A stretch of DNA of 64,000 bases from Alitta virens (GCA_932294295.1 OW028584.1:21669638-21733637); one strand, 5' to 3'. Positions 21,724-32,755 are shown, counted from the stretch's first letter. Numbers and translations are program-made. The notes: a model not told the origin generated them from the letters alone.

Positions 21724-23011
21724 CATACATATTAGCATCGAGGTAGTGTGATCAGTTTTGGAGCAAGAGAAGAGATTGTATCAAGGAGATCTGATTATTT
21801 GGTGGGCAAAAAATATCACCATTTTACTTGAATATGTTGTGTTGTTTTTGTGTTAAAATATTGCTCCATGTTTGTAATCAAAATATTAGATAATACACTT
21901 AACATGCCAATGGCCTAATATTATACAGAGCCTAGCACTTTCCCTTCAACAGACATGTGGTGCTGGTCAGAGTCACCGGACTAATAAACCAGCTGGAGGA
22001 TTTCTGCTCACTGAGAAGCTAATCCTCTTCCGTTTATGGCGTCGCAAATGACGTCACAAGCGACCTGGGAGTGTCTCAAGAAATAACATCTCCACAACAG
22101 TTTGCCTGATGGAAAGATTGCGTTGATATTCCTTTAAGTTCTGAGAATGTGGAGGTCTAAAAACTGCATTCCAATGAAGTGGCCAGCATATGAGGATGCT
22201 CTTACCAATTTCACAATAAAGAAATAGGTTCCATGTGCTATCTCTTCTACTAATACCACAGTGATACTTCACCATAAAGAGCATCCAAGTAAATTTACTA
22301 GATGGGAGTATCTATCCAACGTAGAGGATGGACCATGGAGCTATAATACCTCCATGGATGGACTGATTGGCCACAAAAAAACCTTTCAGTCAAACTATAA
22401 TAATGACGTCACAAAACAGCGCTACACTGACCTTCCCTGTCCACTCTTTAGGACACCATAGACTTTTTTTGAAGCCAGTGGTCTGACAATTGTTATTTGT
22501 TCTCTAAAAACTACGACAACTCCGATTTTTGTCCATGAAGCTTCATCGCCATTTTGCACTGAGAATTATGGGAGAATAGATACCGATGACATCACAACAC
22601 TTGCATTGACGTAGGTTGTTTATGACATCATTGCTTGTGCCTCGTTTTCATTGTTTGATCTTCCCAGAATTGTTTACACAAATGGCGCCGTGGACAAGGA
22701 CGGATTTCTTGCCTCAAAAGATTAAACAAGCCTCAGGTTTAGGATTTACTGTCCTTAATAGAGAAGTGGTCTTATCTGATACTGACCAATGTCCACCATA
22801 AGGAGACCATATATGGCAAATCCTCTTACAGCAAACTTCTATATCTAACATTAACTCATCATGCTACAGTGGGATTCTGTTCCTCATCAATATAATATGA
22901 TCTATAACTGCAACTTTATATACTAAGAATCTGACACACCACATCGAAAATTATAAAATCTATTTAGAGTACAGCCTTGTCTCCACTGGTCATCCGTTTA
23001 GTCGTTTCATA
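21724..23011. other. unassigned DNA with two TGACGTCA sites
   Basis: No gene seen. TGACGTCA occurs at 22049-22056 and 22404-22411, and an inverted accatggag / ctccatgg pair near 22332-22360. Small plus frames at 22261-22461 and 22616-22801 have no domain. Confidence 0.4.
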
Positions 23012-23245
23012 TTACCAAGTGCAGTCAGATGTAATGATGAGATGATAAGATTTGGAGTCCACACCATGTTGTTACACATTTACCCCATGGGTTGGGTCTT
23101 TCACTTTTCCAAGCATAGAGTACATAGTACCCACCAATTTAGTATCTCATGCACTGACATCCACTTGAGGTGTAGCTCGGAACCCAGGACCTTCAGGAGC
23201 TGGCTATTTACTACCAGACCTATGCTTTGACCACTACACCACAAA
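23012..23245 (-). mobile_element. SINE-2 copy, near full length
   Basis: Plus-strand order: cagatgtaatgatgagatg tail, ggagtccacaccatgttg, acccatgggttgggtc, antisense B box (gctcggaacccagga) and gctttgaccactacaccaca. This is the full SINE-2 plan in reverse. Confidence 0.75.
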
Positions 23246-23300
23246 TTCTCACAGTTAGGATCACCTTTGGGAATTACTGAAGTGGTCAAGATATTAAAGT
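23246..23300. mobile_element. pogo-like MITE fragment
   Basis: ggatcacctttgggaattac, then gaagtggtcaagatattaaa, corresponds to the terminal module at 63931-64000. It abuts the SINE-2 head, so one inserted beside or into the other. Confidence 0.5.
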
Positions 23301-23337
23301 GTTCATCTTTGAACTTCTTTACGTTGTAATCACATCA

Positions 23338-23700
23338 GATCCAATGATTCTTAAACCCTACCCGATCACAAAAGTAAAGAAAGAAAAACTTTAAAAAACC
23401 TAAAAAGTCATTCGAACAATATCGCTATGATATTCTTTCGAAAAATTCTCGGAACTTTGCATTGATCGACATAGATCTGGTGCTACTTCCCAATAAAGTA
23501 ATATTAAAATCAAGATTGGTTTAATTCCGAGGTTCCCATGCATTGCAACTGGCAATTCTTAAACCCTACCCTATCACAAAACTAAGAGGGAAAAACCTTT
23601 TTAAAAAAAACCTAAAAAAGTAATTGGAACAATATAGCTTCGGCATTCTTTCTGAAAAGTCTCCGAACTTTGAATCGATCGGCACAGATCCGGCGCATGA
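23338..23700. repeat. diverged tandem duplication, period ~208 bp
   Basis: About 150 bases from 23347 recur from 23555: attcttaaaccctaccc, then tcacaaaa, aaacctaaaaa, gaacaatat, and gaacttt near a gatcg word. Copies differ at roughly one base in six, so the duplication is old. Each is followed by unrelated sequence. Confidence 0.75.
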
Positions 23701-24994
23701 AAATTTCATCGGCCACTTTGCTCCTTTCCACCCCATTTGAGCCTCAAAGGAACATAAGCAACATTGGTCATGCTTAAAACATGCTGCTGCCCAGACAGAT
23801 TGCATGGAAGCTTTTTATGGCCAATCTGACTTTTTCATATGGAATACAAAAAGATTAACCCTTGGCTTGGATAGTGTATTGCATTTTCACTACAGTAGGA
23901 CAGATTATAATGTCCAGAATTATGCAGAGGCAACTAAAAGGCCCAATCCAGGGTTCGGGTAGAATTTCGCATGGTGTGGACGCTTAAGCTTATTCATCTC
24001 ATCATTACCTCTGCCTGACAGTCACACAACCCGATTGAAAATATTAACGAGCAAAATTTCACATGTAAATGCTCATATATTACAGAAATTGCTAACATAA
24101 GTGAAATGAAGTAGGAAACCATCGGAATTACAATTTTATTTACTGTTTTTTTTTTTTTTACCTTTGCTATGTCGGTCATACAAATTACTTAGCTACCACC
24201 AAAGGGAATATAAATCTTATAATCAGGACAGCTACATATGTACAGGACTACAGGTGTACATACGTATTCACTGGGTTTAGCCACAGAGAAGCCATACTCT
24301 CAGCCAAGCATATTTTGGTCTATATGCAGAGTTTCACTGCTCGCCATTTCGCAGGTTGTTATGCAAACATTATACAACATATTATTTTGCTTGTGGAAGA
24401 GCAGAAATGTATGAAGCCAGTTTGGATAAATTGTTGAGCACATACTCAGATAATCAGCTGTCAGACTGTCAAGAAAAGTAAAGGCTTCTGTCAAAATGAG
24501 AAACTGTGTAGCAAAAATGCACTCCCTAGAATGACACAAGGAAGCCAGAAACAGCATTTGACTGTAATCCTATACAGGTTAAGAAGTTTCTTGTGAATAC
24601 ATGCAAAGATTACATATCGTTGGTTGGTTTGGTTTGGTTAGCGGGGAGGCCTAGGTTTCGTGATACGGCCTTTGACATTGTATGATATTGCAAAATACAT
24701 ATTATGACCTTCTTTATCATATTGTGATTATGTTATCAATGGTTGTTTCAGTATGATATCTATTTTTCTTACTAACTTATACCATTATTATTCTTTTATT
24801 TTATTTTATCTAGTATTGTAATATTAATATTGCATCAATTTAAGGTGTAATAATTTTAAATGTATCATGCCAAAAAAATTACAAAATATCATGCTGTATT
24901 CTTGTTTAATGTTCAAATAAATTATTTTCAACTCAAATATCATTTATGATATTACTTATCTAAACCTGCCTCTAAACGGGACCAGCTTCTATTA
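23701..24994. other. unassigned AT-rich DNA
   Basis: No gene seen. Holds a plus-strand SINE-2 tail fragment (catggtgtggacgcttaag to atcattacctctgcc, about 23970-24025), a T-run at 24147-24160, and a tgatat/atgatatt-rich stretch at 24660-24960. Confidence 0.45.
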
Positions 24995-25174
24995 TACATG
25001 GCCAAATGTGCCACGTGCGTTTTCCATGAGAAGGATAAACGCATGGAAAACGCATGGCTTTTGCCTCATTAAAATGAGGTGAAAACCCATATAGGTCCCT
25101 TGGCGTGCGAGGGTGGTGAAAACCATGCGTTTATTCAAACGCATGGAAACCCACATAGCACATTTGGCCATGTA
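24995..25174. mobile_element. foldback MITE copy 1
   Basis: 180 bp that pairs with itself. The left end is tacatggccaaatgtgccac; the right end is its mirror, cacatttggccatgta. Inner words ggaaaacgcatgg and ccatgcg pair too. The same element, 150 bp and cleaner, is at 51991-52140. No coding capacity. Confidence 0.85.
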
Positions 25175-25469
25175 GATCCATTAAGTAATGAAGAAAATAT
25201 AGTCTCATCTAAGGAATAAATAATCACTAAATTTAGAAAACATATTTACATAAAAGGCATTTTATGAGAGCGTGCATAGCTCCACTGAGGCTTGCATTTA
25301 TGCCTTTGTTTATACCTCAAAGTTCTCCATGATCCAGAATTTGTCAATGATCTATGATTCAGATTTTCTCTCATAAATTTATTTTCTCCAGCATGGACGA
25401 TTATATCAGAATCCATAGAGAGGGTGGATTGGGGCTTTACGTGTCTTAAATTAAATGTATTTCTCCACC
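25175..25469. other. unassigned AT-rich DNA
   Basis: Nothing recognised. Confidence 0.4.
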
Positions 25470-25803
25470 TGGTGGGCTAATAGTGGATTTTCATGGAAGG
25501 TTCTCTATATTTCCACCAGGTGGCTATGACAGAATACTGCAATTCTATTGGCTGAAAAGTTCCCGCCCTTGGCTGTGATTGGCTGAAGCAAAGTGCATCC
25601 AAGCAGTAGTATTTTAAGTGCATTTTAATGTATATTTGACACCTTATCATTCAGTTGATTTTTGTTATTTTTCTAAGAAAGTTATATTTATTGAATAAGT
25701 CAATGATTATCTTCTACATCTGAATAGCAAAATGAGTAATAAGAGGAGAGGAAAGACTTATGTCCTGTTGAATTCAGGGCTGCTCAGTGAAAAGACTCTA
25801 TTA
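25470..25803 (-). repeat. repeat R2 copy 2
   Basis: Reverse-orientation partner of 19921-20252, about 85 percent alike by eye. The module appears here as ATTGG (25547-25551), GTTCCCGCCC (25559-25568) and ATTGG (25578-25582). Its outer edge has a ccacctggtgg / ccaccaggtgg inverted pair at about 25467-25523 that copy 1 only half preserves. Confidence 0.8.
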
Positions 25804-25928
25804 GGACAGGCAGGGACCATGGCAGTGAGATGATGGATGAAACAGCCATCCACTGAACTTAGGCTTGAATGTGAATTGAACCCGGGACCCAGTGTTTGGA
25901 GAATCCACAGAGAGAACACTGAGACATA
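25798..25928 (-). mobile_element. SINE-1 fragment
   Basis: Matches copy 1 from ttaggacaggcagggaccat through gaacccgggacccag, but the body edge and the A-box end are lost. It abuts R2 copy 2. An AAAC repeat (25929-25948) follows. Confidence 0.75.
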
Positions 25929-26202
25929 ATGCAAACAAACAAACAAACAGCCTCAATTTAAATACAGCATATTGTAGATGCATGTAACTGCCACTTTCGC
26001 AAAATGAAAATTGCATTTTAACTCAAATAGTTGCATGTTAATTTCAAATGATTAGCCAAATGCCCATGTTTGTACATTGCAATTGATCGAAGTTAACGAC
26101 CCTATTCAGATCACTCATTAACTATTTACGTTGATGCAAACAAGCAATCAGCAAGGAATCTGACATGTAAAGTTTGGCGGCAAACCAAGCGGCGTTGCCA
26201 AG

Positions 26203-26460
26203 ATGTTAATTGGCTATTCCTGCAGAGGGCGCATCTCACAGCTAACCCTAGCGGCCAATTTTGTAATTAAATCGACAGGTGCAGCAAATGAAAGTTTGAA
26301 TGAGTTAGTAATGATTGGCGAGAAGTTCGCGGATCCAAATGTGGAATTTGTTGCAAAATCCTGTTTATTTTCGTCCCAAACATGGCTTCTGGAAGCTGTT
26401 ACAACTGGCCGCAGTCCTCGCAGACAAAGATATGCCACTATCAAGGGTCAGTTGATATAA
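26203..26460 (+). CDS. 85-codon open frame in GC-richer patch
   Basis: The patch at about 26150-26480 is GC-richer and open on both strands (minus frame 26214-26444). In another plus frame an ATG in good context (aaacATGG, 26382) opens a 32-residue frame ending at 26480, starting MASGSCYNWPQSSQ. A gagggcgc word, often seen in eroded repeats, lies at its left. No domain and no strong splice sites. It may be a promoter-proximal patch, a transposon remnant or chance. Confidence 0.13.
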   Translation: MLIGYSCRGRISQLTLAANFVIKSTGAANESLNELVMIGEKFADPNVEFVAKSCLFSSQTWLLEAVTTGRSPRRQRYATIKGQLI

Positions 26461-26480
26461 TAAATGACTGGACTTTATAG

Positions 26481-27489
26481 CAGCTACAGTTAGTTTCATA
26501 AAAAAACGGTTGACTCTAGCGGTCTGTAGTGACCTATACCTGGCTGTGGTTTAAACATGCTAAAGCCAGCTGCTTCTGTCCATTTCTATAGCTAATAGTC
26601 GGCTTACATTTATCACCAGAAAGGTGCAAACATTGGCAAATATAAGAAATTGATGTACTCTATCATGAATATGTACTTTTAGATACGGTTTTGATTAGCC
26701 AGCAATGACAGCTTTGGCTAGGCTCAATTGACGGGCCGTTTGAATGAAACTAACTGTACATGAAATCTAACTTACAAGATTCCGAAAATTGGCAAAACTA
26801 TGCAAACATAAAAAGTGTACATAAAATACTAGGCAAATCAACTATAAAATCGTACAAAACTTCTATCTTCTTCTTGCACAAATATATACATCCAACTTAG
26901 AATGCTCTGGGTTTTCCTCGGTTGAATGGAGTAACACAAGGTGACAAAATTGGACCTATTCAACCATACTCCGTTATGTGCACAATACACATAACTTCTA
27001 GAAATCCTTCAAATGGTGACATCATCGTCTGTAGCACACAATTATGACGTCATAATGATACGTTCGTTATCCTTGCTGATGGCAAGTGAAGAACTGTCTG
27101 TGTGTTTTTATTACAGCCAGCTGGCAATCACTGAAGGACTTTGGTTATATCTTCTGTTCATTGAGCGATAATATGATGCTATACCATTATACTTCTCATA
27201 GAGATCAAACGACATAAAGGCTATAGTTTACCGTGCACAAAAATACATACAGGACATAATGTTTATATTGCAGAATAATTACAGAATACATACAATGAAG
27301 ATATACAATGACAACTAATTGAATACACCTTAGGTTAAATAATATAGAGCAGCCCCCTAACACACGTTTTTTTCCCCATCATATTTGAGAAATCAGGACT
27401 TTCATCACTTTAAACTCCCTTACGATTACGCCTGGCCTTTCACTTATATGGAAACCTTATTTTAGCAGTACAGTTCCTGCTGTCTGTGG
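26481..27489. other. unassigned DNA
   Basis: No gene seen. TGACGTCA at 27045-27052. A strong plus acceptor (tttttattacag, 27117) lacks a good donor. Confidence 0.4.
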
Positions 27490-27835
27490 TCTTGATATCG
27501 AGGTAGTCTGAGTAATAAAACTGTCTGAAACTGGAATTACATTTCTCTGGAACGCACTGACATTGTCTTGTTTGGCCATAACATTAAGACTATTATCTTA
27601 AAATTCGGGTTAATTATTGGTTTATTTTACATATTGTCATCAAATCTCTACCCTCGCTGATTTCTGTACAGTTAAGAGGGTTCTTTAACTGGCGAAGTCA
27701 ATTTGACCATGGAGTCTCCATGATTTGACAATTGACAATCCTGACCAGACCAACTTTTCTTAAAATTCTGAGAGTAAAGATGCCTTAATGCTGGGGTGGT
27801 CTTAAGTGTGAGGTTAAATTGTATATCATAGTGCT
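27490..27835. mobile_element. pogo-like MITE fragments
   Basis: cttgatatcgaggtagtctg at 27490-27510, taagactattatcttaaaat near 27588 and ggggtggtcttaagtgtgag near 27792 are separated remnants, probably of one element broken by insertions. Confidence 0.45.
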
Positions 27836-27949
27836 CACACTTAACATTTTTATAGTTTAGAACTTCGTTTTAGCACATACGACTCCCTCGTACATGCCTA
27901 CCTGGCCATCATGAAGTTTTCGCCACTTAAACTGATCAGCCTATTTGGT

Positions 27950-28026
27950 CACATGACCCCGCTACTCTGTCACGTGACCTCTGTCGGTCACGTGACCTCC
28001 TGGTCACCTGACGAGCTTGGCACGTG
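27950..28026. promoter_or_regulatory. CACGTG (E-box/CLEAR-like) cluster
   Basis: Five CANNTG sites in 77 bp: CACATG 27950, CACGTG 27971, CACGTG 27989, CACCTG 28005, CACGTG 28021. The second and third lie inside perfect GTCACGTGAC palindromes (27969-27978 and 27987-27996), 18 bp apart, hence roughly on different helix faces. In vertebrates this 10-mer is the CLEAR element bound by TFEB/MITF-type bHLH-Zip factors; whether it acts here is inference. The plus strand is also open through the cluster. An 18-base G-run follows at 28043-28060. Confidence 0.3.
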
Positions 28027-28042
28027 GCCTATGACACCATTA

Positions 28043-28060
28043 GGGGGGGGGGGGGGGGGG
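28043..28060. repeat. 18-base G homopolymer
   Basis: Uninterrupted G-run just after the CACGTG cluster. Similar long runs occur at 45107-45124 (G18) and 52448-52469 (C22). Assembly length may be inexact. Confidence 0.95.
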
Positions 28061-28879
28061 TTCTACCCCTAAAACTAAAAGTTCTCCAACTCCAACTAAC
28101 TCTGATTGTTGAATGAGGAACAGAGAATATCTACTACACAACAGAAACAAAAATAACACGTATCTGGAGCATTTACCTGAACTCGCTTAAAATATGCAGC
28201 CATTCTTCACCACTTCTCCAATAGAAAAGCTACACGATTATGTTTATACAAACTTTTCTATATAATAGTTTATTTAAGTAATTGTTTACTCGCAACTTCG
28301 AAAATCCAGTAATTCCAGCTATTCTTCAAGACATCAAAATAAATTACCTGAACTATGATACAAGTAAAATAATATTATACTTCAAAGCTTTGTGAGGATG
28401 GCATTCGTATAATAATAGAGTAAAGATGCAATTCACTATTTTGTAATCATTTGAATACCCATATTTTTCATGTTGACATGCTTGGTTTTATATGAATCTA
28501 CTGTATTCTTGATTGAATATATATTCATGATGTAACTAAGAGCAAGCCCATGCTCCGGCGTCTAAATGAGACAGGCGTTTATTTGAAGTCGAAATATCAA
28601 GAAAAGAGGGCATTCTAGGATTAGGCCACCCCAGTGCTAACTAATGAGCCTGCATACTGCTTGATCATTACGACCGTGCCTGGAAATTCTTGGAAAATCC
28701 AGGGGAGTCCCTGAATTCCGGGGAAATTCCTGGGATGTCCTGAACTTCCTTATTACGACATTTCTAGAAGCTTGATTTATAGCACAATGATCCGAACTGA
28801 TGGTGGATAAGATAAAACAGGGCAGTCAGTAGATTAATTAGACTAGTTGGCCACAACAAATATTGGTGGCATTCTCAAC
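28061..28879. other. unassigned AT-rich DNA
   Basis: No gene seen. At 28684-28745 ggaaattc-like words recur (ggaaattcttgg, ggggaaattcctggg), forming a short degenerate repeat. Confidence 0.4.
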
Positions 28880-28995
28880 CCACTTTAAGACAGCCTCACC
28901 ACTAATACTACCTCACAATTACGATATCAGGATCTTTTCATCATATTGTATGATATTAAGACCACCTCGACACTAAGGTCAGCAATTCAACCTCA
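28880..28995. mobile_element. pogo-like MITE fragment
   Basis: taagacagcctcaccacta, then acctcacaattacgatat and attaagaccacctcgacac. Confidence 0.55.
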
Positions 28996-29079
28996 GAGCA
29001 CTGCATGGTCTGCTGGTTTTTACTAGTTGGTTATTAGACACTTTGTAGTTTGTTGTTTTATCTCACACAATCGACTTTG

Positions 29080-29275
29080 CATATATCTTATCTTATCTTA
29101 TCTCGTCTTATCATTGGAATATTTCGAAGGGGAGTCCACACCATGTTACACATTTACCCCAAGGTGGGATCTTTCACTTCCTTCTCCATAGACACCCAGT
29201 ATAAGGCACCTCCAATTCAACATCTAATGCGACCAGCACACAACTGAGATGTCACTGCCTTAACCATTAGATCCC
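29080..29275 (-). mobile_element. SINE-2 copy with TTATC pentamer
   Basis: A short ttatc repeat (29086-29112) abuts ggagtccacaccatgttaca, then acccagtataaggcacctcc and ccttaaccattagatc. The head lacks a good B box. Confidence 0.6.
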
Positions 29276-29618
29276 CTCCATGAAAATAGGTGCCATTGCA
29301 GGTATATGAATGAAGTAGCAGAACCAATGCACAAAACCTCTCCTGAAGCTGGCTGCATCAGCCAATAAGTCATATTATACACAGTTGCTTTAGTGCGACT
29401 GTTAACACTGTATAGACATTTCTGGGAAGTGCTAATGCTAGATATTTTGTTTCAATAACTATTCCACCCCTCCCCCTTACATTCTCCCCCCCCCCCCTTT
29501 TTTTTAACAATTTGTCAAACGATTGCACTACCCTACACTGAGACCCTTTTCAGGGATTTCACTTCTTTTTTAACTCCAAAAACCCAAAGCGACAGATTTG
29601 CAAAACATTTAGGACGGC
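29276..29618. other. unassigned DNA with C/T homopolymers
   Basis: C-run 29486-29497 is followed by a T-run to 29505. No gene seen. Confidence 0.45.
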
Positions 29619-30172
29619 ATGCTGAATGCAGTTGTCAATAGGAACATCTCGCCCATTCGACTGCAAAATATAGCAGACGAATTCTGCATATACAGACATA
29701 GCAGTTCAGTCAATTCTACTTTTTCTTCCTGTAGATGTCGCCATTGGAGGGGGCACGTGACCCCGAATAGTGCGCCACAGACGGACAATCTCAGAGTAAA
29801 CACGGAGTTGTAGCCATTGGAAGTATTTGTGTATCTAGTGGGAAAAGTCCTTTGCTCAGGCAGGCTCTATCTCTTTCACAGATTCACAGGCCCACCTCGA
29901 ATCCTATAAATGAACTGCTATGTTTGCAAGACAAATTTCCAACTGAAAAATCCACCACATTTCTTTCGAAATTTACTGCCACTAGATTAGTGTTGAGAGG
30001 TACAGGTTTTCCTGACCCAAATGATAAATGGAACATCTATATTATCAGTAGTAAGACAGCGAGTATACACATTGATTTACTTAACTACAGTAACTACAAT
30101 GACGGATTTATTGAGCCCCCTACAGGCAATTATGTTCAACGGAATACATACACGTATTCCCGAGTGAGTTGA
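29619..30172 (+). other. ORF-dense GC-richer stretch
   Basis: Open frames at 29619-29813 and 29852-30172 (106 codons) on plus and 29609-29803 on minus. A strong plus acceptor (ctttttcttcctgtag) ends at 29732 before atgtcgccattggaggg, a word common at transposon scars. The 106-codon frame has no domain, and an in-frame gtaagacag donor-like word near 30049. By length such frames are expected by chance. Confidence 0.2.
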
Positions 30173-30523
30173 GATAGGCTCGTGCTTGTACAGCCGCTTA
30201 GACACCAAAGCATAGCTATGAAGCCTGAACCACCTAAAGCTATAGAACTAACAGACTTGTACCAATTTAGTTGAATTTTGTTATCTAAATCAAATATATA
30301 AGACTTTACCTTACCTTAAATTATTTATTTTTATTATCGAAACCATTGAACTGACTAAATTATGCAGAATCGTCACAATATTATGCACCCTTCATTTATG
30401 GACGTTTCCTTGAGCCTCATTATTCCATTTATTCCCTAATAAAAACACAACTTAATAAAAGTCATAAAATAGTCTAGAAGGCAGGACAAACTTCCTGTCT
30501 GATAAACCGGAAATCGGCCATCG
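30173..30523. other. unassigned AT-rich DNA
   Basis: Nothing recognised. Confidence 0.4.
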
Positions 30524-30585
30524 AGGTCAGGTGAAGGTCAGGGAGTGACCCAAAGGTCACGTGACCTACTCCCCGTTGACCGGAA
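30524..30585. promoter_or_regulatory. AGGTCA half-site cluster with AGGTCACGTGACCT
   Basis: AGGTCA at 30524, 30535 and 30554, with TGACC at 30546, TGACCT at 30562 and TTGACC at 30577. The 30554-30567 segment is a 14-bp perfect palindrome joining two AGGTCA half-sites over a CACGTG core. Nuclear receptors bind AGGTCA repeats, and bHLH-Zip factors bind the core. Function here is inferred from motif density only. Confidence 0.3.
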
Positions 30586-31345
30586 GGATATCCTAGAAGA
30601 GTTACCATGGAAACGGAGAAGTTTTCCAGGAGCCTCAGAGTGACAATGTGATCACTGGCCTATTGGCTTCCAGGAGAGGGCTGCGCAGTATTTGCTTGTC
30701 TTGTCTTGGGCTGTCTCGTTGTGTCTCGTTTAGGCTCATGTCTTGTACAGATGATTATTTTGTTGCTCGGGACACAGCAGATTTCTCATTGGATATTGTA
30801 TAGTTCAGGACGAAATGAACTCAAATAACAGCAATTGAGCAACAGAATTGGCATCTAAGCAAACATTTATCCTCCAAACTGCAGACCTACATCTTTAATA
30901 TAACTGCCATTCAGCTACAAAAACAATCATCCGAATATATACCTTAATATATACTTCCCCCCCCCCCCCTTAAATGTTTAAATGAACCAGTTCATAAAGC
31001 TGCTTCCTACATGCAAACTATGTGGGTCTTGTCTTTTTTTTTTTTACAGTTCAACAAATGCTGGTTTTGATATTTCCGAAACATTCAAAATATACATTCA
31101 GAACTCAGAACTAAAATTTATCTGGCAAAGTATATACAAATATACAAGATCAAGAGGGCCCTTCTAAGACCGCCATGCTGTCGCTGACAAAGGGCCCCCC
31201 TTACAACAGTGTATACAATAAACCAATTAGTCTAAGAATTGAATTTAACTTTAACTTAAAACCCACCAGGTACAACTGACGTTTAGTTATATTAGAAGAC
31301 ATGCTTGTGATGGAGGAAGACATTTATCTATCTGAAGCAAATCTT
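30586..31345. other. unassigned DNA
   Basis: No gene seen. Contains cttgtcttg/gtctcgtt words at 30696-30745 and a C-run at 30957-30969. Confidence 0.4.
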
Positions 31346-31489
31346 TGATTGATTGATTGACTTTACTGACTGACTGACTGACTGACTGACTGACTTGACT
31401 TTACTGACTGACTGACTGACTGACTGACTGACTGTTTGACTGTCTGACTGTCTGTCTGACTGTCTGACTGGCTGGCTGACTGACTGACT
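31346..31489. repeat. CTGA/ATTG tetranucleotide array
   Basis: gattgattg leads into ctgactgactgac with two ttgactttactgactg interruptions, then ctgtctga variants. The minus-strand Ser/Gln-Val frame here is repeat translation. Confidence 0.95.
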
Positions 31490-32401
31490 CACCCCTCTAC
31501 CATGCACCACCCACCACCCATGTGCACAGTGTTGTCACACCAGCAGCAAGCCCAACAAACCAAGGCAAAGCCTGTAGATCAAACCTAGAATCAAACAAGA
31601 GGGGAAAGCCCTTCAAACATGACACTGAGCACATCAAACATGACATGAAGAACCTCAAACACAGTCAGCTGTCATCAACTTATGGGCAAGGGCTTTTGCT
31701 ATTGTTTGTCCTCAAACAAGCCAGAAATGTAACACTGTGAGCGGCCCAAATTAGGATGAAACTAGGCCAGCACAACAAGCTATTCTTAGAACAGTGTTGT
31801 TAATAATTGACTACCAGATATGATATACTCTAACAACAAAGGTTTCTAGGAGAGTCCAAGTAAAAAACAAGGCATTGCCTAGAAAAACTAAAGTTAGTTT
31901 GACATATTTTTCAGAAGTTATGCTATTTTCAATTCACTGCATTTCCCCACGGATGATACTAAGCTGTTCGTGAAATATCCATCAGGACCAGCACACCCCT
32001 AATTGGTCAAATCAGTAAAGATCACCAAAACGTTGCGATTTCATTTTCTCCTTAAAATTAAATCAATTCCATCAGTCAATTGCAATTGTATTGCAATGTA
32101 TTTTCACTTTATTATTTAATTTTTTTTTTCCCTTCTTTCCTGTATTTTCCATCTTATGTTATTTCTGAGGCATATATTTCATTAATTTTTTTATGGAAAT
32201 AAATTTGATTCGATTACATTGATGAACTTGACACAATGTTACGTTTAATTAACCGCAGACAGTTCAGCTTAACCGACGCAGGTATATAATGGGTGACATC
32301 TTAGAGAGGTCAACCAGCTCCCCTCAATGTTAACGCTAACAGTTAGAGCAGAATATAAACATTTGAATTTAATTGGATGCACTATATCCACACAAAAAAA
32401 T
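31490..32401. other. unassigned DNA
   Basis: No gene seen. tcaaacatgacac / tcaaacatgacatgaag words repeat at 31611-31660. A TA repeat (32402-32420) adjoins. Confidence 0.4.
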
Positions 32402-32435
32402 ATTATATATATATATATAAAATAATGTGACTTAC

Positions 32436-32519
32436 CAGGGTAGAGGGTAAAATACAGAGGTCCAAAACAGAACCAGGGGAGGGTTAAGAGGTCAAAGGTT
32501 GCGTTACCCCGCCAAAACC
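32436..32519 (-). CDS. candidate 84-bp internal exon
   Basis: On the minus strand a near-ideal acceptor (tgtttcactttcactttcag) precedes 84 bases ending CCCTG, then gtaagtcaca, a near-ideal donor. Only the third frame is open; it reads FWRGNATFDLLTLPWF and then CFGPLYFTLYP, hydrophobic and aromatic. It takes one base in and leaves one out, so it is a symmetric exon that can be skipped without a frame change. It does not fit directly between the open-frame path of the 55.3 and 14.8 kb candidates, which argues either for alternative splicing or for chance. The acceptor tract is part of a GAAAGTG-type repeat. Confidence 0.28.
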
Positions 32520-32521
32520 CT

Positions 32522-32592
32522 GAAAGTGAAAGTGAAACAACATCAATGTCAAAGTGAAAGTACAATTTGGTCAGAGTGAAAGCGAAAGTTAA
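32522..32592. repeat. GAAAGTG repeat
   Basis: Nine or so gaaagt/aaagtg words in 70 bases. Read on the minus strand they supply the CTTTCA tract of the candidate acceptor. GAAAGTGAAAGTGAAAC also resembles interferon-response-type IRF sites, with no support beyond the letters. Confidence 0.7.
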
Positions 32593-32637
32593 GCATAACA
32601 GTTTCAAATTTAATAAACTAGAAATGATCAAAACAAC

Positions 32638-32755
32638 AGAAGGTCCCGAGTTAGATCCCCGGTCCGTGCATTCTTCACGAGCTACATCCCAACTGGATGT
32701 CGATCGCATGAGAGGTCTATGCTGAGGCAAGTGAAAGACCCCACCAAAGGAGAAA
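32638..32755 (+). mobile_element. SINE-2 copy
   Basis: agttagatccccggtccgtg (diverged B box), acatcccaactggatgtcg, then tctatgctgaggcaagtgaa and gaccccacc. The tail is replaced by pogo-like sequence (tggtctgaataatgaggcgg) from about 32757 to 32830. Confidence 0.65.

Noticed and set aside
27860..28073. Plus-strand open frame through the CACGTG cluster, including AYLAIMKFSPLKLISLF
   Set aside because: No ATG-to-stop frame of useful length, no splice signals of quality, and the G-run is translated as poly-Gly.
32269..32730. 153-codon minus frame
   Set aside because: It runs through a SINE-2 copy, a GAAAGTG repeat and a TA repeat. Only the 84-bp splice-flanked part is kept as a candidate.
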